DNA of 64,000 bases, from assembly GCA_038530555.1 (NCBI GenBank), contig JBCBCN010000005.1:208580-272579 (forward strand). Reading direction: 5' to 3'. The DNA comes from HKCCE3408 sp038530555. GTDB taxonomy: Bacteria; Pseudomonadota; Alphaproteobacteria; Rhodobacterales; Rhodobacteraceae. The notes under the pieces were generated by a model, which saw only the letters and a program-made list of their open reading frames with translations, did not search any database and was not told where the DNA came from. The stretch's first letter is position 1. Every line of letters begins with the position of its first letter. Of this stretch, positions 16,774-24,342 are shown in pieces. Both the position numbers and the translations under genes were made by a program.

Positions 16774-17940
16774 TTGAGAGCGGAGCAAGCTAAGGTAGGC
16801 TGCGAGGGATATCTGCGCGAGGTTTTTAGCTTGCCAATTGAGGACGAAAAGGAGTTTCGCGCTTGGCTGGAAGAACAGAGTCGCGAGGTCTGTTGTGCAA
16901 TCGCATTTCGGGCCGCAATAAGGGTGCTTCCGCTCGTTACGGGCCAGACAAATCTGAGCAAAACGCCAGAGCAAAACGTTTTGGCGGTGCTTCAGGCGCT
17001 GGTCGCTTCTGGGGTTGCCGCTCTGCAAACGAGCTATGACGCTGATCGGAGTTCTGCGTTTGGCCGGGCGCAAGGGATTAGTTCGAGTGTTCGGGTCAAC
17101 ACCAATGAAGCGCTTGAACAAGCTGCAGTAGAGGACCGCGATAGAGCGCTCTACGTAGCAGCCATTAATGCGGCAAACTCGGCCGGTGTATGCGCCTTCT
17201 CGACAGTGGCTGATGCAGTTCTAGACGAAGTGGATACGGCAGGCGCTAAAGGCCAGGCCGTCGCGGCCGCGATAAAAGCCGCGACCGAAATCTCATCCTG
17301 GAACAGCAACGGCGGCGAGAGGTTTTCGGACGCTGAGATCTCGGGCGGTGCCGCAGGCTTGATCGCTGCGGATAACCGTCAGTCGGAGTTAAGCCGTGAG
17401 CTCAAAGTTTGGGCAGAGGGGCGGTCAGATCTTCTGCGTTCAGGCGGGCCGTGGACGTTTTGGGCTGAGTGGTATGACCGCGCGATGGCCGGGCGTTTTG
17501 CAGAGCAATTGGAGCTTTATGAGCAGATTGCGCTGATCCCCGGTGAGATTTGGAGCCCCGGGCCCGAGGAGGTCGCGCTGATTAATCTCAAGAACGCGCT
17601 GGCGGTGATCGTTGACGAGCTGTGCGCGATGGAGCCAGACGCCGAGGCCGAATGCGCCCGGATTGCGGGTGACAACGCACCGATTGAACAGACGCTCACG
17701 CGCGAAGAATTGTTGTCGATCCCAGAGATTACCGCACCAGAGCTCGATACCGAAGCGCGCGGGATCGTGGAGAGCGATGTAGAGTGGATATTGGCGGATG
17801 AGGCGTGCATGCCGCGTTGGCGGCGTATCCGGCTGGCCAATTGGATGACGACGATTTGGACGCACTGGGATTTGGATGCACTGGGATTTGGATGCATTGG
17901 GATCTCGTCAAAAAGGGCTTCGAGGAGGCAGAAACGCTAG
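16774..17940 (+). CDS. unnamed family protein, paralogue of the gene at 18308; C-terminus frameshifted by a repeat
   Basis: 388 codons from a TTG start. The N-terminus has FRAWLEEQSREVCCAIAFRA followed by AIRVLPL. The middle is alanine-rich and the conserved segment GGPWTFWAEWYDRAMAGRF lies near residue 228. The same landmarks occur in the 390-residue protein at 18308 (LHDWMEQAPAQVSTAIAHRA, GGVWRFWAAWFDGAV), so the two are diverged paralogues. I recall similar proteins in Rhodobacteraceae but know no function. Near the end, two extra copies of a 16-base unit shift the frame: the annotated tail ends SSKRASRRQKR, whereas the natural-looking tail (DLVKKGFEEAETLAKIVGKI) continues in another frame to a stop at 18005. 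A TTG start is unusual and the true start may differ. Confidence 0.7.
   Translation: MRAEQAKVGCEGYLREVFSLPIEDEKEFRAWLEEQSREVCCAIAFRAAIRVLPLVTGQTNLSKTPEQNVLAVLQALVASGVAALQTSYDADRSSAFGRAQGISSSVRVNTNEALEQAAVEDRDRALYVAAINAANSAGVCAFSTVADAVLDEVDTAGAKGQAVAAAIKAATEISSWNSNGGERFSDAEISGGAAGLIAADNRQSELSRELKVWAEGRSDLLRSGGPWTFWAEWYDRAMAGRFAEQLELYEQIALIPGEIWSPGPEEVALINLKNALAVIVDELCAMEPDAEAECARIAGDNAPIEQTLTREELLSIPEITAPELDTEARGIVESDVEWILADEACMPRWRRIRLANWMTTIWTHWDLDALGFGCIGISSKRASRRQKR
17863..17903 (+). repeat. 16-base tandem repeat inside the coding region
   Basis: CACTGGGATTTGGATG occurs twice in tandem (17863-17878 and 17879-17894), followed by a partial third copy (CATTGGGAT, 17895-17903). The sequence just before (GATTTGGACG) resembles the unit end. 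Removing both complete units rejoins ACG CAC TGG GAT to CTC GTC AAA AAG and restores one continuous frame to the stop at 18005. Two units add 32 bases, which is not a multiple of three. Confidence 0.85.
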
Positions 17941-18307
17941 CAAAAATAGTGGGTAAGATCCGCGCAGCTTGGCGGTATCTTGGGCAGGGCGGTGACGGAG
18001 GCTGATGTCTCCGTCCAGCACGCCTTTAGCCTTTGAGCGCCTGCCAACATCAGTTCCGTTTGATCTCAAACTCGCGAGCCCTTTTTTTGCGTTGGAGGTC
18101 TAGGCGCGCATGGATACCTGATGGAAGCGTCCGTTGCTGACGTCGGTTTTAGAGTATTTGGAGAAAAGTGAAGCTTGCCGCCCGGGTCTCTCTCATGGCG
18201 GAATTCGCGCCATCTCAGCCCAAGTTTTTCACCCGCTCCGCCATCTAATCGCCCATTTTAGCGAGGATTTTGCACGCGTTGTGTAATTTTACGTGGTGTG
18301 AATAACT
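17941..18307. other. gap with a coding remnant, then intergenic
   Basis: Bases 17941-18005 look like the displaced C-terminal coding end of the upstream gene (reading KIRAAWRYLGQGG before its stop). The rest, to 18307, has no gene. It contains a small hairpin, ATGGCG and CGCCAT, near 18195-18215. The promoter of the next paralogue is expected here. Confidence 0.5.
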
Positions 18308-19480
18308 ATGGCTTTGGATCGCTATTCGGCGGAGGGCGCGGTGGGGCTGCGCACGGAACAGGAACTGCATGATTGGATGGAGCAGGCGCCCGCGCAGGTG
18401 TCGACGGCGATTGCCCATCGCGCGGTCATGCGAATTTTGCCCTTTGCGTTTATCGTCGATGAGCCCTCGGACGCGCTGGACCGGCAATTGCTGGGCACGC
18501 TTCGCGCGACCATGACGGCGGGTCTGGCGGCGCGGATGCCGTCGGCTGTGCCCGAGGAAGTCGCGCGCAAGGCTGCGGTGATGGCCGGTGAGATGGCCGA
18601 ATTGGAGATCCCGCGCACGGGCCCGGTCGATCTGGACGCGGTCGATGATACCGCCCGCGCAGGCGCGGCCTATGCCGCCGAGGCCGCGGCGCAATCCATT
18701 TTGCGTGGGCCCAAGGCTGCGCGCGCCGCGGTGACCTTTGCCGCGCAGACCGCAAGTGCCGCCGCCGCGGGCTATGATCCCGCCTATTTCGCGGTCCTCG
18801 AAGGGGCCTATGCCGATGCCGCCCTGCCCGCCGACAAGCTGGCCGTGGCGCCGATCAAGCGGCCAAAGATGCTGGCCGATATGGTTGATCTCTATCGCAC
18901 GGGCCGCGTCAGTGTCTTTCCCGGCGGTGTCTGGCGCTTTTGGGCGGCCTGGTTTGACGGTGCCGTCACTGGGGAGCCGATGTCGTGGTATCTGCAGCGC
19001 CTTGTGGTCAATGTGCCGGAGAAATACTGGCGCAACTCCCCCGAAAGCGTGGCGCGTCAAATCGACGAGGCGCGCGCCCGGATCGAAGTGATCTCAACGG
19101 TGCGCTGTCTCGAGGCGGTCCTGGCGGGCGAGCGTTTGAGCGAGGTCGAAGACGACGAAGAACCCGATGACCGTGAGAACGTGGCGGCGAGCTTTGCGGC
19201 GGTGAAGCTTTTGAAAGACCCGCTCGACACGATCGTCAAACAGACCCAGTCGGCCCAGCCGCAGCCGTTTCTGGTGGGCAAAGCGGTGAAAAAGCTGAGC
19301 TCGGTGGAGATCGGCGTGGCCCATTGGATGGGCAAGTCGATGGACCCCAAAGCCAAGGAATACGCCCAGGCAATCGGCAAGGCGGGGGGGCTGGCGACGG
19401 CCCATTGGCTCAACGATCAGGCCGAGCATCTGCGCGCGGTCATCGTGGCCTCTAAGCATTGGATGCGCACGCTGGGGTAA
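18308..19480 (+). CDS. unnamed family protein, intact paralogue of the gene at 16774
   Basis: 390 residues, start ATG 18308. Conserved landmarks shared with its upstream neighbour are LHDWMEQAPAQVSTAIAHRA near residue 18 and GGVWRFWAAWFDGAVTGEP near 216. An alanine-rich helical middle section, probably a coiled or solenoid region, lies between them. The C-terminal quarter (VAHWMGKSMDPKAKEYAQAI) is intact here. No signal peptide or membrane helix. The gene is much more GC-rich than the first copy, so the two are old duplicates or were acquired separately. The function is unknown. Confidence 0.75.
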   Translation: MALDRYSAEGAVGLRTEQELHDWMEQAPAQVSTAIAHRAVMRILPFAFIVDEPSDALDRQLLGTLRATMTAGLAARMPSAVPEEVARKAAVMAGEMAELEIPRTGPVDLDAVDDTARAGAAYAAEAAAQSILRGPKAARAAVTFAAQTASAAAAGYDPAYFAVLEGAYADAALPADKLAVAPIKRPKMLADMVDLYRTGRVSVFPGGVWRFWAAWFDGAVTGEPMSWYLQRLVVNVPEKYWRNSPESVARQIDEARARIEVISTVRCLEAVLAGERLSEVEDDEEPDDRENVAASFAAVKLLKDPLDTIVKQTQSAQPQPFLVGKAVKKLSSVEIGVAHWMGKSMDPKAKEYAQAIGKAGGLATAHWLNDQAEHLRAVIVASKHWMRTLG

Positions 19481-19578
19481 CCCATCTGTCTCCGTCAATT
19501 GCCTGAAGACCCGCCGCCCCTTTTGAGGGCGTGCATTTCGGCCTATGGTCCGGCCGGCGGTGATTTTTGGGGACATGA

Positions 19579-19914
19579 ATGACGGCTTGGCTGAGACGGA
19601 GGGGGCGGGTGCCCTGGTTGGGGCTCTTTGGCATTGGCCTGATGCTCAGCGTCTTGCCGTCCGATGCCCGCGCCAATGCGGTGGCCGATGCCTGCCGCCA
19701 AGCCGGACGCGACGCCGCAACGCCCGAGCTTTGCGCCTGTATCGGGGCTGCCGCCGAGTTGAGCCTATCGGCGCTGGACCAGGAGCGCGCCGCAGGATTT
19801 TTCAGCGATCCGCACTCGGCCCAGGAGACGCGGCAATCCAACCGCCGCCGCGATGAGGTGTTCTGGGAACGCTACCGCGATTTCATCCAGACGGCTGAGG
19901 ACATCTGCGGCTAG
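19579..19914 (+). CDS. small exported protein of unknown function
   Basis: 111 residues. The N-terminus has arginines, a hydrophobic core (WLGLFGIGLMLSVLPSDARA) and a likely signal-peptidase site after ARA. The mature part has four cysteines (ACRQAG, ELCACIG and the final DICG), which suggests disulfides in the periplasm. No family recognised. It precedes cobB on the same strand by about 80 bases. Confidence 0.65.
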   Translation: MTAWLRRRGRVPWLGLFGIGLMLSVLPSDARANAVADACRQAGRDAATPELCACIGAAAELSLSALDQERAAGFFSDPHSAQETRQSNRRRDEVFWERYRDFIQTAEDICG

Positions 19915-19995
19915 CAGCTCTGGCCTTTTGCGCCCGGCGCGGTAGGGTCTGGCAGGGGCAAGGCTAAAAAGGCAAAAGGCGGGGGCGCGAGGCGG

Positions 19996-20688
19996 GTGGT
20001 GCAACGGATCGTCATTCTCACCGGGGCAGGGATTTCTGCTGAAAGTGGGCTGGGAACTTTTCGTGATGCGGGTGGGCTTTGGGCGCAATACGACCTCGCC
20101 GAGGTGGCCACGCCCGAGGGCTTTGCCCGGGATCCGGGCCTGGTCCACAACTTCTACAATGCGCGGCGCGAGAATGCCGCCGGGGCCAGCCCGAACGCCG
20201 CCCATACGGCCCTGGCTGACTTGGCGGGCCGGTCCGATGGCGCAGTGACGCTGGTAACGCAGAACATCGACGACCTGCACGAGCGAGGCGGCTCGAAAGA
20301 TGTGATCCACATGCATGGGGAGTTGATGCGCGCGCTCTGCCAGTTCTGTGGCGCGCGTTGGGACGCGCCCGAGCGGATGGAGCCCAGCGATCTCTGCCCG
20401 ACCTGTAGCCGCCCGGGCACGCGGCCCGATGTCGTTTGGTTCGGGGAGATCCCCTATCACATGGAGCGGATCGCCGAGGCGATTGCCAAGGCCGATCTGT
20501 TCGTCTCGATCGGCACCTCCGGAGAGGTCTATCCCGCCGCCGGTTTTGTCGAGGAGGCGCGGGCCTTTGGGGCGCGGACGCTTGAAATCAATCTGGAGCC
20601 GAGCCGCATCCCGGGCCTCTTTGACCGGGTGATTGCGGGGCCCGCGACGCGGACGGTGCCCGCTTGGGTGGCGGAGCTGTCGCGGTAG
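19996..20688 (+). CDS. cobB: NAD-dependent protein deacylase, Sir2 family
   Basis: 230 residues. Sir2 motifs in order: GAGISAESGLGTFRD at residues 10-24, TQNIDDLHERGG (NAD-binding and catalytic region), the catalytic His in VIHMHGELM, a zinc site of the CxxC pair CQFC and CPTC, and PDVVWFGEIPY. The enzyme removes acetyl or succinyl groups from lysines using NAD. The Y-x-x-R pair that favours succinyl-lysine appears as FYNARRE. The start is taken at GTG 19996 so that the Rossmann motif has its normal position. The gene is probably separate from the convergent copper genes. Confidence 0.93.
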   Translation: MVQRIVILTGAGISAESGLGTFRDAGGLWAQYDLAEVATPEGFARDPGLVHNFYNARRENAAGASPNAAHTALADLAGRSDGAVTLVTQNIDDLHERGGSKDVIHMHGELMRALCQFCGARWDAPERMEPSDLCPTCSRPGTRPDVVWFGEIPYHMERIAEAIAKADLFVSIGTSGEVYPAAGFVEEARAFGARTLEINLEPSRIPGLFDRVIAGPATRTVPAWVAELSR

Positions 20689-20747
20689 GAGTGTCGGCCA
20701 CGTAAAAGCCCGGCCATGGGATGGGTCACTGCGGAGCTGTGCTAGCC

Positions 20748-21302
20748 CTAGCTGTCGTGGTTGTGGTCGTGGCTGTGGTCGTGGCTGTCGTCCATTTCCA
20801 TGTCGGCATCCATTTCCATATCGCCGTGGCCGCTGTGATCGCCGTGCCCGCCATGGCCCATGCCGGCGCCCCGCTCTAGATCGACGGGGATCATCACGGT
20901 GATCGGCTCAGCCATTTCGAAGGTGAGCGTCACCTCGACCTCATCGCCCTGCATCAAGGATTGGTTGAGGCCCAGGAACATGACGTGGTTGCCGCCACGC
21001 TCGAGCATCAGCGTGTCGCCGGCGGGCAGCTCGAAGCCCTCTTCGACATGGATCATCTGCATCAGCCCGTCTTCGTTTTCCTCATGGGTGTGCAGTTCGA
21101 CGCGCTCGGCGATGTCAGAGCTGGCCGAGACCAGGCGGTCATCGCTGTCGCCCATATTGTGCAGCATGAAAAAGGCCGCGCCGGTTGGAGCGTCGGGGCC
21201 CGACGCGCGGGCGAAGGCGTCTTCGACCATCATTTGCGCCGAAGCGGCCACGGGGAAAAGGGCAGCCAAAGCGGCCGCGGTCAGCAGTTTCTTGGGATAC
21301 AT
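20748..21302 (-). CDS. periplasmic copper chaperone PCu(A)C with histidine-rich tail
   Basis: 184 residues. A signal peptide (LLTAAALAALFPVAASA) is followed by the PCuAC fold, with VELHTHEENEDGLMQMIHVE and GNHVMFLGLNQSL supplying the usual Met/His copper ligands. PCuAC proteins deliver Cu(I) to the CuA centre of cytochrome oxidase in the periplasm. The last 35 residues are unusual: repeated HGDHSGHGD- and DHSHDH-type runs make a strongly metal-binding tail. It lies 33 bases after a small exported protein gene in the same direction, probably one operon. Confidence 0.9.
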   Translation of the reverse strand: MYPKKLLTAAALAALFPVAASAQMMVEDAFARASGPDAPTGAAFFMLHNMGDSDDRLVSASSDIAERVELHTHEENEDGLMQMIHVEEGFELPAGDTLMLERGGNHVMFLGLNQSLMQGDEVEVTLTFEMAEPITVMIPVDLERGAGMGHGGHGDHSGHGDMEMDADMEMDDSHDHSHDHNHDS

Positions 21303-21335
21303 AATATCGCCTCTGAATTGAGAGTTGGGTTGGCT

Positions 21336-21707
21336 TTACGAAATCCGGTTAAGTGCCGGAAATGGCTGTGCCGGCGGCCCCCGCGCCGCTGCCGCCTCAA
21401 CCGCTTGGCGAGGCTGCAGATGTTGCCAGCCATGGGAACTCATGACCCGTGATGCGGGCGTTGCTGTGGTCAGCTTTGTGGGCTCTGGCAGGGCCAGGGC
21501 CCCCATCGCGCAATCCGGACAGATCGGATCGGCTTCCATTGGGCGACCATCCGGGCCAAGCTTGACCTCGACGATATGGGCGCCCTGACAGAAGGAAACG
21601 GTGCCGAAAAGGCTCATCTCGGCCCGCGCCACGGCCATCGCAGCGCTGGTTAGCGCCAGGACCATAGCCAGGCCGAAGGCAGATAGGATGTGCACAACGC
21701 GTCGCAT
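21336..21707 (-). CDS. small exported protein with CxxC, upstream of the copper chaperone
   Basis: 123 residues from ATG 21707 (MRRVVHILSAFGLAMVLALT), with a clear signal peptide. The mature part has ADPICPDCAMGALA, a CxxC pair that could bind copper or form a disulfide. I cannot assign it to a named family; it resembles short exported proteins found beside PCuAC genes. The frame is open 15 codons further upstream. It is the promoter-proximal gene of the two-gene copper unit. Confidence 0.65.
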   Translation of the reverse strand: MRRVVHILSAFGLAMVLALTSAAMAVARAEMSLFGTVSFCQGAHIVEVKLGPDGRPMEADPICPDCAMGALALPEPTKLTTATPASRVMSSHGWQHLQPRQAVEAAAARGPPAQPFPALNRIS

Positions 21708-21759
21708 CACAAACCACAGATAGGTGCGATTAAGCCATTGTCCTAGCGACAAAATGACA

Positions 21760-21791
21760 AATGCCCCGGGCCAGCAGGCGGACGGGGCATT
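21760..21791 (-). terminator. hairpin after rpmB
   Basis: AATGCCCCG (21760-21768) pairs with CGGGGCATT (21783-21791), a 9-base stem with a 14-base loop. On the minus strand it follows the rpmB stop by about 50 bases. The T run after it is broken (TTGTCATTTTG), so it may be an imperfect intrinsic terminator. On the plus strand nothing obvious reads into it. Confidence 0.6.
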
Positions 21792-21840
21792 CCATTGTAA
21801 AACGTGCGCTTTTCCGCCGATGGTGCGGCGCGTTGCGGCC

Positions 21841-22131
21841 TTAAGCGGTGGTCGCGTGCGCTTTTTCGACGTCGCGCTTAATCTTCAGTGCCTTGCTCGA
21901 GAGCTCGGCATCTTTGGCCTTGAGCAGGAAGGCATCGAGCCCGCCGCGATGATCAACCGTGCGCAGCGCGGCATTCGAAATCCGCAGACGGAAGCGGCGG
22001 TCCAGCAGATCCGAGCCCAGCGTCACCTCGGTCAGGTTCGGCAGGAAACGGCGCTTGGTTTTGTTGTTCGCGTGGCTGACATTGTTGCCAACCATCGGAC
22101 CTTTTCCGGTCAATTCGCAGACGCGCGACAT
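21841..22131 (-). CDS. rpmB: 50S ribosomal protein L28
   Basis: 96 residues starting MSRVCELTGKGPMVGNNVSH, which matches L28, followed by NKTKRRFLPNLTEVTL and the long C-terminal helix. Alphaproteobacterial L28 is about 95 to 100 residues, longer than the 78-residue E. coli form, as here. The frame is open a further 66 codons upstream, but the conserved start fixes ATG 22131. A separate short transcription unit ending in a hairpin. Confidence 0.97.
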   Translation of the reverse strand: MSRVCELTGKGPMVGNNVSHANNKTKRRFLPNLTEVTLGSDLLDRRFRLRISNAALRTVDHRGGLDAFLLKAKDAELSSKALKIKRDVEKAHATTA

Positions 22132-22320
22132 GAGCAGTACCTCGGATCGAAAACGAAAAAGGCGCCGAATGGGTGTTCGACCGCCTTGGTTGCCGCGCGT
22201 GGTATGAAACGGTGTCGGCGGTGTCAAGCCTGTGCGCCGCGCTTTGCGGTGGTTGTTGGGGCATGCCGCGGAGCTCACCCGGCGGGTGACAGGCGCGACG
22301 GCGCGCTTTAAGGTCAGGCC

Positions 22321-23025
22321 ATGGGGCAAGAAACCGAGCTATATGCGCCGATCAAGGCGTATCTCGAGGCACAGGGCTATACCGTCAAGGCAGAGATTGC
22401 CGGGGCGGATGTGGTGGCCTGCCGCGGCGAAGAGCCCCCGGTGATCGTGGAGCTGAAGGAGGGATTTTCCCTGGCCTTGTTTCACCAGGGCCTGGCGCGG
22501 CTGTCGATCAGCGACGCGGTCTATCTGGCGGTGCGGCGCGGCCCGGGGCTGGCCTTTCAGCGCGCGCTCAAGCGCAATGTGAGCCTGGCGCGACGGTTGG
22601 GCCTCGGTGTGCTTACGGTGCATCCGGCCAGCGGTGCGGTTCTGGCCCATTGCGATCCCGGGCCTTACGCGCCGCGCAAATCCAAACCGCGCCAGGCCCG
22701 GCTGCTCAAAGAGTTTGCCCGCCGCCAGGGCGATCCGAATGCGGGCGGGACGCGCGGGAAGCTGATGACCGCCTACCGCCAGGATGCCTTGGCCTGTGCC
22801 GGGCACCTGGCCCAGAACGGCCCGACCCGCGGCGCGGAAGTCAAAGCCGCCACGGGTGTCGACCGCGCCACGACGATTATGCGCGACGATCACTACGGCT
22901 GGTTCGAGCGGGTGGCGCTGGGCACCTATGCGCTGAGCCCAGCGGGGGAGGCGGGGCTCAAGGATTGGGGGGCTTCGGTTGATGCTGGGCCAAGCCGGAA
23001 GTTAAGCAGCCATGCCGCTGAGTGA
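22321..23025 (+). CDS. DUF2161 family protein (putative phosphodiesterase-like nuclease fold)
   Basis: 234 residues. The N-terminal segment YAPIKAYLEAQGYTVKAEIA followed by ADVVAC and VIVELKEGFS has the strand-D-strand-E-x-K pattern of the PD-(D/E)xK nuclease fold. The name phosphodiesterase comes from database labels as I remember them. The C-terminal half has a winged-helix-like segment (RGAEVKAATGVDRATTIMRD). No experimental function is known to me. Its stop overlaps the next gene by 14 bases, so yjbQ is translationally coupled. Confidence 0.7.
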   Translation: MGQETELYAPIKAYLEAQGYTVKAEIAGADVVACRGEEPPVIVELKEGFSLALFHQGLARLSISDAVYLAVRRGPGLAFQRALKRNVSLARRLGLGVLTVHPASGAVLAHCDPGPYAPRKSKPRQARLLKEFARRQGDPNAGGTRGKLMTAYRQDALACAGHLAQNGPTRGAEVKAATGVDRATTIMRDDHYGWFERVALGTYALSPAGEAGLKDWGASVDAGPSRKLSSHAAE

Positions 23026-23443
23026 GATCAGCGTGCACACGCCCGGCCCGGGCCTGAGCGATGTCACCGCCGACGTCGCGGGTTGGCTGCGGCAGATCCG
23101 TGCGGGCGATGGTCTTTTGACTCTTTTCATCCGCCACACGTCCGCAAGCCTGCTCATCCAGGAGAACGCAGACCCGGACGTGCAGCGCGATCTCATGGAC
23201 TGGCTGAACCGCTTCGTGCCCCAGGCCGACCGGCCCGAGATGGCCTGGATCCGTCACGGAGCGGAGGGGCCCGACGACATGCCCGCCCATATCAAGGCCG
23301 CGCATCTGCCGGTCTCGCTCAGCATTCCGGTGGCCTCTGGGTGCATGGTCCTAGGCACCTGGCAGGGGATCTATTTGCTCGAGCACCGCGCCGCCCCCCA
23401 TACCCGCCGCATTGCGATGAGTTTTATCGCCGACAGCGGGTAG
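23012..23443 (+). CDS. yjbQ: YjbQ family protein (secondary thiamine-phosphate synthase-like)
   Basis: 143 residues of the UPF0047/YjbQ family. Conserved features: FIRHTSASLLIQENADPDVQ, the His-containing HIKAAHL segment, and VLGTWQGIYLLEHR. E. coli YjbQ shows weak thiamine phosphate synthase activity, but its main role is unclear. The active-site His and Asp/Glu cluster is intact. It overlaps the DUF2161 gene by 14 bases. Confidence 0.93.
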   Translation: MPLSEISVHTPGPGLSDVTADVAGWLRQIRAGDGLLTLFIRHTSASLLIQENADPDVQRDLMDWLNRFVPQADRPEMAWIRHGAEGPDDMPAHIKAAHLPVSLSIPVASGCMVLGTWQGIYLLEHRAAPHTRRIAMSFIADSG

Positions 23444-23459
23444 AGGAGCGGGCTATTCC

Positions 23460-23663
23460 TCAATCTTCGAGAATAAAGGTCACCATGAGATTGACCTGGT
23501 AATGGGCGATCTTGCCGTCTTCGACCGCCACGCGCTGTTCCTTGACCCAGGCCGAGGTGACATTGCGCAAGGTGGCATTGGCCCGGTCGACACCGACGCG
23601 GACGGCGGCCTCGAAACTGTCGGGCGATGTGGCGGAAATTTCGGTGACGCGTGCGACGCTCAT
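23460..23663 (-). CDS. dodecin (flavin-storage protein)
   Basis: 67 residues starting MSVARVTEISATSPDSFEAA, containing NVTSAWVKEQRVAVEDGKI and ending in a hydrophobic strand (YQVNLMVTFILED). This is the dodecin pattern. Dodecins form hollow dodecamers that bind riboflavin or FMN and protect cells from free flavin. The conserved Trp that stacks on the flavin is present in SAWVKEQ. Its location beside riboflavin genes fits. ATG 23663 is fixed by family length; the ORF is open further upstream. Confidence 0.92.
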   Translation of the reverse strand: MSVARVTEISATSPDSFEAAVRVGVDRANATLRNVTSAWVKEQRVAVEDGKIAHYQVNLMVTFILED

Positions 23664-23870
23664 GATGGGGCTCCCTTGCTCCTTGGTTTGCGACGGTAGG
23701 GTAACAGCCCTGTTGGCCGTGTCCCTGGGGAGAAATGCCACGCCTTTTCCCGCAAGATCATGTGGCTGCAATTCCACTCTACCCAATCCCTATGCGCGTC
23801 CCTATAGTGCCTGTGGATAGATGGGGATCAGGGCGCTATCGCGTCCGCCAATTGCAGAGGGAAGTGCCAG

Positions 23871-24338
23871 ATGCGGTGCCCGTTTTGCGGAAATGTCGAT
23901 ACGCAGGTAAAAGATTCGCGCCCGGCCGAGGACCATGTTTCCATTCGCCGTCGCCGTTTCTGTCCCGCCTGTGCCGGACGTTTCACGACCTATGAGCGGG
24001 TGCAACTGCGCGACCTTGTGGTGATCAAATCCAACGGCAAGCGCGAGGATTTCGACCGCGATAAGCTGGAACGCTCGATCCGTATCTCGATGCAAAAGCG
24101 CCCGGTTGAGCCCGAGCGCATAGATCAGATGATCTCGGGCATGGTGCGCCGCCTCGAAAGCATGGGCGACACCGACATCTCCTCGAAGATCATCGGTGAG
24201 ATCGTGATGGAGCGTCTCGCCGCCATCGACACGGTCGCCTATGTCCGCTTCGCCAGCGTCTACAAAAACTTCCAAGCGACAGACGACTTCGAGGATTTCC
24301 TCAAAGAGCTGGCGCCGCCCACCCCGACCGACAGCTAG
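23871..24338 (+). CDS. nrdR: transcriptional repressor NrdR
   Basis: 155 residues. The zinc ribbon has MRCPFCGNVDTQVKDSRP and FCPACAGRFTTYE, followed by an ATP-cone domain (VVIKSNGKREDFDRDKLERS). NrdR senses ATP/dATP and represses ribonucleotide reductase genes at NrdR boxes. Its place in front of ribD is a conserved arrangement in many proteobacteria. It ends 4 bases before the ribD start. Confidence 0.97.
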   Translation: MRCPFCGNVDTQVKDSRPAEDHVSIRRRRFCPACAGRFTTYERVQLRDLVVIKSNGKREDFDRDKLERSIRISMQKRPVEPERIDQMISGMVRRLESMGDTDISSKIIGEIVMERLAAIDTVAYVRFASVYKNFQATDDFEDFLKELAPPTPTDS

Positions 24339-24342
24339 CCCC

